Source: Stutzerimonas chloritidismutans AW-1 (GTDB lineage Bacteria > Pseudomonadota > Gammaproteobacteria > Pseudomonadales > Pseudomonadaceae). From it: a DNA stretch of 64,000 nt. The stretch spans positions 52,487-116,486 of the forward strand of contig NZ_AOFQ01000046.1 in assembly GCF_000495915.1 (NCBI RefSeq). Direction: 5' to 3'. Shown in pieces: positions 49,909 to 58,472 of the stretch (its first letter is position 1; every line of letters begins with the position of its first letter). Both the position numbers and the translations under genes were made by a program. The notes below the pieces were generated by a model, which was not told the DNA's origin, did not search any database, and worked only from the letters and a program-made list of their open reading frames with translations.

Positions 49909-51780
49909 TCAGGGGCAGCTTGGGCCGGGGTTGTGGGGGGGCGCCGGCAATTCCTCCAGGCGCGGTTCGAAGCGGGGGTCGCCGAGCACCTTGAGGTACT
50001 CGACCAGCGCCCAGCGCTCGTGCGGTGCCAGTGCCCGGCCGATCACGCCGTTGCCACGGCAGCCGGCGCGGAATTCATGGCCGCGGTTGCTGTTGCCGGT
50101 GATCGCGGTATCCAGCAGAAAGCCGCCGTCGAAGCGCTCGGTGCGGATACCTACGTGCTGCGGATCGTATTCGCGACTACCCACCCAGAACTGCTTCTGC
50201 CGTTCGGCGACCGGCGACAGCAGCTGGAACAGAGTGGGGACCGAGCCGTTATGCAGGAACGGCGGCGTCGCCCAGATGCCGTCCAGCGGACGTGCCTTGT
50301 AGCCGCGCAGTTCCTGCACGCCGATCGGCAGGCCGAAGCCGTCGAATTCCGCGCGCTCGACCTCGTCGATGCCGGCGTCACGGTAGGCGCGCTCTTCGAC
50401 ATAGGCCGTGATATAGGCCAGCCCCTTGGCGCTGGACAGGCTGGCGAGATCGAGCGGGCCGGCTGGCGCGCCATACAGCTGCACATCCAGACGATCCAGC
50501 TCGTCCTGAGTCCAGCCCAGACGGGTCAGGTCGAAGCGGTGGTCGGCGATATTGTCGGCCGTGGTCGGATCGGTACCGACGAAGGAGGTGGGGATCACCT
50601 TCATGCGCCACTCGGGGTCGCGCTCGGCAGCGAAACGCTTGTCGACCGGCTTGGGCCTGGCGTCGTGGCAATGCGCGCAGTTTTCCTTGTACAGCGCGCG
50701 ACCGAGGCTGGCCTGCGTGAGATCGATCGCGCCCAGCACGTCTTCGGGCCAGCGGGGCGGGGCCAGCTGCATGAGCGTGGTTTCCAGCCTGTGCAGGTCT
50801 CGTACGCGAACGCCCGATGCGTAGCGCTCGGCTTCGGCGACGGGCTGGCCGTTCTCATGCAGCAGCCGCAGCGTGGCGCCAACACCCAGCGCCTCGCCGA
50901 TATTGCGCGCCATCGGCTGCATGGCCGAGCCGTTCCACTGCACCCAGTCGAACTTCCAGATATCCCACAGATGCGGGTAGCTCACCGGCGCGTTGGCCAC
51001 GCGGTAATTCGCCGGATCGATGGTGTCGCCGAACACGCTGTTGGCGATGCGACCGAACGCATCGGTACGGCCGAAGCCTTCTTCGGTGGGGTAGAGCCCG
51101 CGGTGCCAGTCGTTGTAGGCGGTGCCGAGCAGACGGTTGAGCACCTGCTTGAAGTCGTGGCGCAACTGCGCGCGGTCCTGCTCGTAGCGCTCGCCCAGCA
51201 CCTGCTCGGCGAAGCGACGGAACTTGAGCGGGTTGTAGTAGGTGAAGGCCATGCTCATGCCCAGCGCCTGGCCGAACGCACCGCCACGTAGCGTTGGTAC
51301 GGTGGAGGCGAGTGAGTGCATCGCCGCACCGCCATCGATACGAATGGCCTGACCCCCGTAGCGCAGCTCGCCGGTGTGGCAGGCAGCGCAGGTCACATCC
51401 AGATAGGCGCGACCGGTCTCATCATCCTCGTGGCGGGCAAAGCCGACCGGCAGGTTGCCGGGGTTCAGCGCGGTGGCTTTTTGCGCGGGATCGACCAGAA
51501 AGCCGAAGCGCGCGAGGTAGTCGGGCGTGGCGAACCTGTCCCGGCTGAAGGGCAGCTCCAGCGCACGGAACCAGTCGTACTCCAGTCCTTTAACCTGGGT
51601 GCCTTGCGGCGTGTAGTAATAGGTCTGCCGCTGCGTGGTGTCCCACTGCTCCAGATAATGCAGCGCTTCGGGCGCTTCGTACTCTGGAAGGTTCGGGTAG
51701 GCCACGAAATACAGCCCGACCCCCACGACCAGCACGGCCAACAACAAGACAGCCCCCAGGGCTCGGCGCAGCAATCGCAT
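49909..51780 (-). CDS. Di-haem c-type cytochrome, RoxA/peroxidase-like
   Basis: 623 aa. N-terminal signal/anchor (LGAVLLLAVLVVGVGLYFVA). Two haem c attachment sites: CAACH (131-135) and CAHCH (368-372). Between them the FDWVQWNGSAMQPMARNIG stretch resembles the core of RoxA-type di-haem oxygenases of the CcpA/MauG superfamily, and the C-terminal part has GIWATPPFLHNGSVPTLFQL typical of cytochrome c peroxidases. RoxA cleaves polyisoprene with oxygen; substrate here is unknown. Coupled with the catalase-fold gene downstream. Confidence 0.8.
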   Translation of the reverse strand: MRLLRRALGAVLLLAVLVVGVGLYFVAYPNLPEYEAPEALHYLEQWDTTQRQTYYYTPQGTQVKGLEYDWFRALELPFSRDRFATPDYLARFGFLVDPAQKATALNPGNLPVGFARHEDDETGRAYLDVTCAACHTGELRYGGQAIRIDGGAAMHSLASTVPTLRGGAFGQALGMSMAFTYYNPLKFRRFAEQVLGERYEQDRAQLRHDFKQVLNRLLGTAYNDWHRGLYPTEEGFGRTDAFGRIANSVFGDTIDPANYRVANAPVSYPHLWDIWKFDWVQWNGSAMQPMARNIGEALGVGATLRLLHENGQPVAEAERYASGVRVRDLHRLETTLMQLAPPRWPEDVLGAIDLTQASLGRALYKENCAHCHDARPKPVDKRFAAERDPEWRMKVIPTSFVGTDPTTADNIADHRFDLTRLGWTQDELDRLDVQLYGAPAGPLDLASLSSAKGLAYITAYVEERAYRDAGIDEVERAEFDGFGLPIGVQELRGYKARPLDGIWATPPFLHNGSVPTLFQLLSPVAERQKQFWVGSREYDPQHVGIRTERFDGGFLLDTAITGNSNRGHEFRAGCRGNGVIGRALAPHERWALVEYLKVLGDPRFEPRLEELPAPPHNPGPSCP

Positions 51781-51940
51781 CGGTACATCCTTGTAGCGTC
51801 ATGGCGAGTGCGCGTTTATCGCAGGGTTGTGGGGTGATGGCAATACGGCGTCATTCTTTATGGGTGACAGATATTAGCGTGGGTGTGGTCCACCCCATAT
51901 TTGTCTCGAACGACGCTTACACCGGTTTTTTCCAGTGTCC

Positions 51941-52351
51941 TCATATGTCAGGGGCAATGCGATTCAGATAGTCCGCCCTGTCATCACTCATCCTTGAGAT
52001 ACAATTATCAATCGTTACTTGGTAAGCCTCTGCAGTCTCCTCTATTTCAAAGGCTTCAAGCTTGCAATCTGCGTCTCGCAGATCGATCCATTCTCGCTGC
52101 GCCGTCTTTAGTAGAGAAAGGTATTGGTCTGCTAGCAAAGGTGAGTTTTTATACTGAAGTCTGATTCGATTCAGAGTGGCCTTGTACGATGAATTAAGAA
52201 GATTGTCTGATTGCTCTTTATTGTACTGCGCGCACAGGGCTATTTGAGAAGAAGCTTCAATCTCTTCGCACGGATTATTAACATCATTGCTTAATGCTGT
52301 GCGTGCAAACAGAAGCAAAAAAATTAGAGTTATTTTTCGGATATTGAACAT
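51941..52351 (-). CDS. LprI-type (DUF1311) secreted protein, putative T6SS immunity
   Basis: 136 aa with a Sec signal peptide (MFNIRKITLIFLLLFARTA). The mature part is LprI/DUF1311-like: paired cysteines (PCEEIEASSQIALCAQY), LNSSYKATLNRIR, KTAQREWIDLRDADCKLEAF, and a last Cys in NCISRMSDDRADYL. The family includes lysozyme inhibitors. Its start overlaps the effector stop by 1 nt (TAATG), and it is AT-rich like the effector tail. Periplasmic inhibitor of a peptidoglycan-cleaving effector is the natural reading; cognate binding is inferred. Confidence 0.75.
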   Translation of the reverse strand: MFNIRKITLIFLLLFARTALSNDVNNPCEEIEASSQIALCAQYNKEQSDNLLNSSYKATLNRIRLQYKNSPLLADQYLSLLKTAQREWIDLRDADCKLEAFEIEETAEAYQVTIDNCISRMSDDRADYLNRIAPDI

Positions 52352-54648
52352 TAGTTATTCCTAAGGTAACGAGCTCTGTTTCGCCCCGGCTCATACTGCC
52401 TGATGGCAGGCGTATTTTCTATGTAGCGTATCAGCTCGGCTTTATCATTCCTCATTCCAGCCTTCATCGGGCTGGGCCCCTTTGTAAAACCCTGATAGAC
52501 GAAATCTACCAGCACATCCCTGATGACCTGATCTAGGGCGTTCCAATCGGTCCTATCAGGCTCGCTCGCAGTCCAGTGGTCATAGTTGCTGATAGCGCGA
52601 TCTACGTAGTTTGGGTAGATAATGTTGAAAAGAAGTATTTCCTGCTCGGGAGTTATTTGCCCAATAGATGATTTGTTCTCTCTAACAAATTGCTGGGCGA
52701 TTAGGCCTTTCTTTCCGTGCGCCTGAGCAATCTTAGTTGCTTGGTCATGCGCAATGCCGGCACTTGTCATATGATCGTAGATTTCTATTTCGGTCCGGGA
52801 ACCCATATCATAACCGCGACCGAGAGTGACCCCCGATAGATTGTTTCCAGGCCAGTGAATGACCCGGCTGAAGAACGGAGAGGTTGGAATATTATTCCCT
52901 TCGGCATCAAACGTTATTCTCCCTTCGCTAATCGTGTGGTTGGCACGCGCTACAGTGCTGTATATGCCGATCAGGGCAAGTGGTTGAAAGTGCCAAGCTT
53001 TCCCATCTGCGCTGATAGAGTAGCGCCCGGGGATATCGCCCCACCAGCTTAGAGTTTTGATGCGGTTCTTCTCTTCGGCCCAATCCTGATTGGGGTCATC
53101 GGAGCGGTGGCCCATCAGCTCATCGAGTTCGTCCCAACGCGCTGCATTCCAAAACCACTCGCTTTCATGCCGCGTGACGAGCTGCGAGATGGATTGGGCG
53201 TGGCAAGGCTTTTCCAGTGCCACCTGGATTTCTTGGGAGGTCATCTTGCCGTCGCGGTTGGTGTCGATGATGTCGTAGAGGCGGCTGCGCACCGGACCTT
53301 TGTCGGCCTGGTCGATGGCGCCCTGGTAGCTGGCTTTTTCGTCGTCGGACAGGCGAAGCGCCGCGTTGAGGTAATAGACGAATCCCGAAATGGGAGGATC
53401 GGCATCCTCAAGGCATTCAAAACCCTCCCACTCCCACGGGCTATGACGAGTAGTGATCAGCTTCTGCTCGGCGAGCCAGCCGTCGATGGGGTTGCCGTCA
53501 GCGTCGGCGAACAGGCCGTCCAGCCGCCACCAGTGCATAGTGTTGTCCGCGCCATCCTTGGCCTGGATTTTTCTCGAAGCGGGGAGCCCATCCAGCAAGG
53601 ACTGCGGAATGATCAGGTCGACGCCGATCTGCGTGCCATCGTCGTCCAGCTTGGGCGGGTTTTCGGCATTGATATCGTCCCGATGGGTGATCAGTTTGCT
53701 CGCACCTTTGTAGACCTTGAGCAGGATTTTCTTGTCGTCCGGCAAGCGGCTGGCCCAGGCGCGGCTCCGGGCGATAAAGGCGGGCACATCGTCGCAGCTG
53801 AACAGTTCGACATGGACCATGCGCTGAGCGGCGCTGTCGTGCTTCTGGTACAGGCCGGGATGGCCAATAAGGTCACCCGTCTTGATCGGCAACCCGCTGT
53901 CGAGAACGATGACCTTGCCGTATTCCGCTGGCGCGCTGTGCGGTTTGAGCAAGCTGGTGGATACATAGCCGGGCAGTTGCTCCTCGTCGTCGGCTGATAG
54001 GGCGGGTTGTGCCGTCCCGCTGATCAGGCTGACCAGCTTGGTGAACTCGCCTTCCGTCTCGCCGATGGTGATCTCGGCACCCTTGGATAGCTCCGACAGC
54101 TTGGTGGTGTGCTTGCTCGGGCCTGCGCGAACGCTCAGGCCATCGTGCTGCGTATTCACGGTATAGCGTTTGGTTTCCCAGAAGGAGGGGCGCGGAAGGT
54201 CCGCTTGTGCCTGGTAGCCCGCCCAATCCAGCAGGTGCATGTACAGGCTGTAGAGAGTGAGGCTTGGAGGGGTTTGTCCTTCGACGATGCTGCCGTCAGC
54301 GTTCTTCAGCGGCGGCGGCTGCAGGCTGTGCTTGACCAGAACGAACCCCGTGGAAAAGGGTGCTCGTTTGACCATGGGAATCTCGTCGGTGAATTCGCTG
54401 ACCGGGTAGCGCTCATCGATGCGGTAGGCAATTACTTCTCCGTCGGCGATACAGCGCACGCTCGACTGGTCGAATGCAGCACTCGTGCCTTCGTCGAAAT
54501 GCACGCCGCCATGCCATAAGCCGTTTTCGCCGGTGGGGTAGAACCCGCCTTTGGCCTGGGCCATATGTGTAAGCAGTTGCAGCGGATTGTGGCTGGTGTC
54601 CTTGCTGGGAAACGGGTAAGCCCAATTGATCGGCTTGTGTTCGGCCAT
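52351..54648 (-). CDS. T6SS peptidoglycan-targeting effector, multidomain
   Basis: 765 aa; GGAAG precedes the ATG. From the N-terminus: a M23/LytM-like fold (WHGGVHFDEGTS 45-56, CIADGEVIAYR, VLVKHSLQ, LYSLYMHL to 139) in which the usual Asp of HxxxD is His50; an SH3b domain (RYTVNTQHDGLSVRAGPS, about 161-210); a middle region with a second SH3-like segment; an EF-hand (DTNRDGKMTSQE, 462-473); and a C-terminal pesticin/T4-lysozyme-like domain (SGVTLGRGYDMG at 605-616). Encoded 48 nt after vgrG and coupled to an LprI-type gene. No signal peptide, as expected for VgrG-delivered cargo. The codons after about residue 480 are distinctly AT-richer. Muramidase activity is predicted, not shown. Confidence 0.8.
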   Translation of the reverse strand: MAEHKPINWAYPFPSKDTSHNPLQLLTHMAQAKGGFYPTGENGLWHGGVHFDEGTSAAFDQSSVRCIADGEVIAYRIDERYPVSEFTDEIPMVKRAPFSTGFVLVKHSLQPPPLKNADGSIVEGQTPPSLTLYSLYMHLLDWAGYQAQADLPRPSFWETKRYTVNTQHDGLSVRAGPSKHTTKLSELSKGAEITIGETEGEFTKLVSLISGTAQPALSADDEEQLPGYVSTSLLKPHSAPAEYGKVIVLDSGLPIKTGDLIGHPGLYQKHDSAAQRMVHVELFSCDDVPAFIARSRAWASRLPDDKKILLKVYKGASKLITHRDDINAENPPKLDDDGTQIGVDLIIPQSLLDGLPASRKIQAKDGADNTMHWWRLDGLFADADGNPIDGWLAEQKLITTRHSPWEWEGFECLEDADPPISGFVYYLNAALRLSDDEKASYQGAIDQADKGPVRSRLYDIIDTNRDGKMTSQEIQVALEKPCHAQSISQLVTRHESEWFWNAARWDELDELMGHRSDDPNQDWAEEKNRIKTLSWWGDIPGRYSISADGKAWHFQPLALIGIYSTVARANHTISEGRITFDAEGNNIPTSPFFSRVIHWPGNNLSGVTLGRGYDMGSRTEIEIYDHMTSAGIAHDQATKIAQAHGKKGLIAQQFVRENKSSIGQITPEQEILLFNIIYPNYVDRAISNYDHWTASEPDRTDWNALDQVIRDVLVDFVYQGFTKGPSPMKAGMRNDKAELIRYIENTPAIRQYEPGRNRARYLRNN

Positions 54649-54696
54649 GTTCGATGCTTCCTTGCGTTCGATCCGGCTGCGCAGCCGGCACTGTTC

Positions 54697-56745
54697 TTAG
54701 CCCGAGAAATTGAGCGAGCGCTTGCGTTTGCGGAGCAGGCTGTCCGCCTCGGCCGGCAGTGCCTGCTCCAACAAGCTCCCGGCGTTGTCGCTGTCCGCGA
54801 CCCCTGGCAGTACCGGTGGCTTGATCTTGATCCCCGAGCCCTTGCCCGGTGCGCCGCCGGCGTTGATTCGCGCCAGCGGGCCGGAGACGGTGATGCCGCC
54901 CGGATCGAGCTTGATGAAGCTTCCTCCGGCCTTGAGGGTCAGTTCGACACCGGCTTCGATGACCATCTTTTGCCCGGCCTTGAGGTGGATCTCACGGCCG
55001 GCCTTGGTCAGTTGGGCGGTGCCGAGCTTGATGTGTTGGGTCTGGCCGACAGTGAGGTGGTCGTCGGGTTTGACTTCGACCTTGCGATCGCCGGCAACGA
55101 TCAGGTGTTCTTCGGCCTTGAACTCGCTGTAGCTGTTGGCCTCCACGGTGTCGTGGCGTTCGTGGCCGACGCGGATCTTCTGGTCGTGCTCGATGTTCTC
55201 GTCCCAGTCGCGCTGGGCGTGGAGGTAGATCTGCTCGGCGCCCTTGCGGTCTTCGATGCGCAGTTCGTTGTAGCCGCCACCGCCGGGGCTGCTCAGGGTC
55301 TTGAACACCGTGCGGGTCTTGTTCGCCGGCAGGTCGTAGGGGACCTGATGCTCCTTGTGATACAGGCAGCCGGTCACCAGCGGTTGATCGGGGTCGCCTT
55401 CGAGGAAGGTCACCAGCACTTCCATCCCGACCCGCGGGATGGCGATGCCGCCGTAGCGGCCGCCGGCCCAGATGGAGGAGACGCGCAGCCAGCAGCTGGT
55501 CTTGTCGTCGGCCTGGCCTTCGCGATCCCAGTGGAATTGAACGCGCACGCGACCGTACTGGTCGCAGTGGATTTCTTCGCCCGCCGGGCCGGTGACCACG
55601 GCGGTCTGGCTGCCGAGGACTTTCGGTTTCGGATGGTTAAGTGCCGGGCGGAAAGGGATATCCCAGGGCGTAGCGGTGAAGTGGTTGCGGTAGCCCTGAG
55701 TGAAACCGTCACCGGTATCGACATGGCTGGTGACCGACTCTTCCAGCACCTGTGGCTGCTTGCCTTCGTGCAGCACTTCGGTAAGCAGCCACAGGTCGTT
55801 CCATTCGCGGCGCGGGTGGTCGGAGATTTCCAGCAGATGGCCACTGACCAGCCGCGGCTGGTCACTGTTGCCCTCGGCCAGGCGGTAGTCGTGGCGGTGG
55901 CGCTCCAGCGCGCGTTGCGAGAGGTGTTTGCCGCGGGCGCGCGCGGCAAAGCGGCCGGGGTAGTCGTAGTCCTCCAGGTCGGGCTGCGGCATGGCGTTTG
56001 CCGCCGGTTCGCCGCGGTGGGCTGCCTCCATCAGCAGCCTGGGTTGTTCGAAGTCGTAATCACGGCGGCTGACCCGGCTGGTGCGTGTCGCGACGCGCAC
56101 GGCGAAGCGCTTGATCACCGGCTCGTCGGCCGTCATGCCGTTGTCCTGCAGATAGGCGGTCGGCTGGCCGAGTCTGGCGAAGCTGGTCTGGTCATCGCCG
56201 AAAACCAGCGCATGACCTCTGGTGCTGTGCTCGAAGTGGTAATGGATACCTTCTTCCTCACACAGGCGCTGGATGAAGTGCAGGTCGGTTTCGTCGTACT
56301 GCACGCAATATTCGCGCGGCGGGTAGATCACCGGGCCGAGCTGGAAGCGGTAGGCGTTGGCCTGGATGCCATGCTCCTCGAGCACCTGGGCGATGATCTG
56401 CGGCACGCTGAGGTGCTGGAAGATGCGCTGGTTGGTCCGGTGCGCGAGGTAGGCCAGTTGCGGAACGAGCGTAAGGCGATAGCGGGTCAAGCGTTTGCCC
56501 GATTCACCCTGGGCGATGCGGTGGACCAGGCCGTGGATGCCCATGCCGGCGGGGTCGAAAGCGAGAAAGGCGGGTTTATGCAGCAGCGCCTGCAGATCCA
56601 GATCAGGCAGCTCGCTGACCAGCTCGAGGTCGAAGCGATACGGTTGGCTGATGGCTTCCCGACCACTGAAGGCGAGGACCTGCAGGTCGTGCTCCACGCC
56701 TTCGAGCGTCAGGCTGAAGTGGGTTTCATTGGCCGCGTTGAACAT
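54697..56745 (-). CDS. vgrG: T6SS spike protein VgrG
   Basis: 682 aa; AAGGAAAG precedes the ATG. gp27-like N-terminal half (HFSLTLEGVEHDLQVLAFSG, YCVQYDETDLHFIQRLCEEE), gp5 OB-fold (TGPAGEEIHCDQYGRVRVQF and SCWLRVSSIWAGGRYGGIAI, PRVGMEVLVTFLEGDPDQPL), then the repetitive DUF2345-type beta-helix needle (about 510-640) and a short basic tail. No enzymatic extension. It should carry the effector encoded directly downstream; no PAAR or DUF4123/DUF2169 adaptor gene lies between them. Confidence 0.95.
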   Translation of the reverse strand: MFNAANETHFSLTLEGVEHDLQVLAFSGREAISQPYRFDLELVSELPDLDLQALLHKPAFLAFDPAGMGIHGLVHRIAQGESGKRLTRYRLTLVPQLAYLAHRTNQRIFQHLSVPQIIAQVLEEHGIQANAYRFQLGPVIYPPREYCVQYDETDLHFIQRLCEEEGIHYHFEHSTRGHALVFGDDQTSFARLGQPTAYLQDNGMTADEPVIKRFAVRVATRTSRVSRRDYDFEQPRLLMEAAHRGEPAANAMPQPDLEDYDYPGRFAARARGKHLSQRALERHRHDYRLAEGNSDQPRLVSGHLLEISDHPRREWNDLWLLTEVLHEGKQPQVLEESVTSHVDTGDGFTQGYRNHFTATPWDIPFRPALNHPKPKVLGSQTAVVTGPAGEEIHCDQYGRVRVQFHWDREGQADDKTSCWLRVSSIWAGGRYGGIAIPRVGMEVLVTFLEGDPDQPLVTGCLYHKEHQVPYDLPANKTRTVFKTLSSPGGGGYNELRIEDRKGAEQIYLHAQRDWDENIEHDQKIRVGHERHDTVEANSYSEFKAEEHLIVAGDRKVEVKPDDHLTVGQTQHIKLGTAQLTKAGREIHLKAGQKMVIEAGVELTLKAGGSFIKLDPGGITVSGPLARINAGGAPGKGSGIKIKPPVLPGVADSDNAGSLLEQALPAEADSLLRKRKRSLNFSG

Positions 56746-56766
56746 GGGGCTTTCCTTGTCCTGATG

Positions 56767-57744
56767 TCATCCGTGGGAGTGCCCGAACCAGCGCCGCAGA
56801 CGGCTCGGTGCGGGGCGGCTGAAGGCCTGCAGCAAGCCTGCCGCATCGATGCTGCGCTGCGCTTCGTCGAATGCCAGCGCCAGACGCAGTGCCGGCCAGC
56901 AGTGCGCGGGCAGCTGAGGCGGCCGTTGCAGGGCGCGGTCCAGCTCCATCGCCTTGGCCTGGCGAGCGCTGAGCCGGCGAAACGGATGGCTGCCGCTGGC
57001 CAGTTCGTAGAGCACGCAGGCCAGCGCATAGATATCGGCGCTGGCGGTCAGCTCGCCGCCGTCGAGCAGTTCCAGTGCCGCATAGCGCGGCGTCCAGGCC
57101 GCAAAACGCGTGCGACACAGGCGCGGCAGGCCGGGTAGCAGGCCTTCCAGCGGCTGGCCGAGGCCGTAGTCGAACAGGCGCAGGCCGTCCTCGGCGAGCA
57201 TCACGTTGCTCGGCTTCAGGTCGCCATGCAGCACGCCCAGGCTGTGGGAATAGCTCAGCGCTTCCAGCAGCGGTAGCGCGATGCCCTGCAGTTCGCTCCA
57301 GGCCATGCCCTGCGGGCGTTCGCACAGCAGTTGGTCGAGGGTTGGCCCCTTGAGGAGCTCCAGGGTGATGAAGGCGCGCTGGCTGGCCGGGTCGATATCG
57401 AAGTTGTACAGGCGCACCACATGCCGATGGCTGAGGCGTGTCGTCAGTGCGTACTCGCTGTAGAGCAGCGCGCTGGCGTCGGGGTATTCGGCGAAATCCT
57501 CGCTGAGCGTCTTCAGCGCCACGTAAGGTTCCGGATCACCAAACTGTTCGCGCAGCAGATCGCGCGCGCGATAGACCGCACCCATGCCGCCGACGCCGAG
57601 CAGGCGCTCGATCCGGTAGCGGCCACCGAGCACGTCCGGCAGCTCGCCAGGGGCTGTCTTCGGTTTGACCGCTGCTGGCGTGGCCGCGGTGGACGCCAGG
57701 GCAAAGTAGGTGAGGTCGCTGGCCTGCAATTGCGGTGCGTTCAT
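56767..57744 (-). CDS. stk1: T6SS-associated Ser/Thr protein kinase
   Basis: 325 aa, soluble. Kinase domain: glycine loop LLGVGGMGAVYRA, catalytic HGDLKPSNVML, Mg-binding LFDYGLG (DYG in place of DFG), and activation-segment end WTPRYAALELL. The usual C-terminal membrane anchor and sensor domain of PpkA are absent. Start overlaps the phosphatase stop by 4 nt. The order tssM-phosphatase-kinase matches the stp1-stk1 pair of the P. aeruginosa H2-T6SS. Probably controls T6SS activity post-translationally. Confidence 0.85.
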   Translation of the reverse strand: MNAPQLQASDLTYFALASTAATPAAVKPKTAPGELPDVLGGRYRIERLLGVGGMGAVYRARDLLREQFGDPEPYVALKTLSEDFAEYPDASALLYSEYALTTRLSHRHVVRLYNFDIDPASQRAFITLELLKGPTLDQLLCERPQGMAWSELQGIALPLLEALSYSHSLGVLHGDLKPSNVMLAEDGLRLFDYGLGQPLEGLLPGLPRLCRTRFAAWTPRYAALELLDGGELTASADIYALACVLYELASGSHPFRRLSARQAKAMELDRALQRPPQLPAHCWPALRLALAFDEAQRSIDAAGLLQAFSRPAPSRLRRWFGHSHG

Positions 57745-58472
57745 CGGCGGATCACCACGGCGCTGAGGTTGTCCCGTGCCGGCCCCTTCAATGCCTGGCG
57801 AAACAGCCGCTCCAGTGCCAGGTGTGTGGATGGCAGGCTAAGTGCCGCACCGAGGGCGTCGGCGGACATGCTCTGGTAGAGCCCATCGCTGCATAGCAGC
57901 AGCGTGTCCCCGGGAAACACGTCGAACTCGAGGATATCCAGCTCCAGCTCTTCACTGGCCCCGATGGCGCGGGTCAGCGCATGGGACGCGGGATGTCTGG
58001 CTGCTTGTTCGGGGCTCAGTTGTTGCTCGTCGAGCAGCTGCTGCAACAGCGAATGATCCCGCGATAGCTGATAGAGCCGCCCGCTGCGCCACAGATAACA
58101 GCGGCTATCGCCCGCCCAGATGCATGCCGCGCGGTCATCCACCACGAGCAGGGCGACCACGGTGCTGCCGATCACCGGATCGGGGCGTTCGGCGGTGACC
58201 GTCAGTTCCTGGCTGAGCCGGCGATTCAGCTCGTGCAGGCAGCACCGCAGCGCCAGCACCCGCTCAGGCAGGTCGCCCGTAGTGGACAGATCGGCCAGCT
58301 GCTCGACGATCAGGCGACTCGCCAGCGCGCCGTTCTGGTGTCCGCCCATGCCGTCGGCCACGGCCCACAACCCGGCCTGCGGCAGGTCGAGGAAGGCATC
58401 CTCGTTGCGCGCCCGCACCTTGCCGGTGTCGGTGCGCGCCGTGCTGCGCCAGCTACACGCCGTCGCGCTCAT
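57741..58472 (-). CDS. stp1: T6SS-associated PP2C-type protein phosphatase
   Basis: 243 aa from the ATG at 58472, sharing one base with the tssM stop (TGATG). PPM/PP2C metal-binding motifs: RNEDAFLD, WAVADGMGGHQNG, WAGDSRCYL, LCSDGLYQ and DNLSAVVI. Soluble. Should reverse the phosphorylation made by the adjacent kinase. Confidence 0.9.
   Translation of the reverse strand: MSATACSWRSTARTDTGKVRARNEDAFLDLPQAGLWAVADGMGGHQNGALASRLIVEQLADLSTTGDLPERVLALRCCLHELNRRLSQELTVTAERPDPVIGSTVVALLVVDDRAACIWAGDSRCYLWRSGRLYQLSRDHSLLQQLLDEQQLSPEQAARHPASHALTRAIGASEELELDILEFDVFPGDTLLLCSDGLYQSMSADALGAALSLPSTHLALERLFRQALKGPARDNLSAVVIRR

Noticed and set aside
51881..51895. GGGTG/CACCC hairpin downstream of the immunity gene as a terminator
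   Set aside because: Stem is only 5 bp and no T-tract follows on the minus strand.
54565..57138. 857-codon plus-strand open frame opposite vgrG and the kinase
   Set aside because: It spans two real minus-strand genes and their junction; composition is typical of a shadow.
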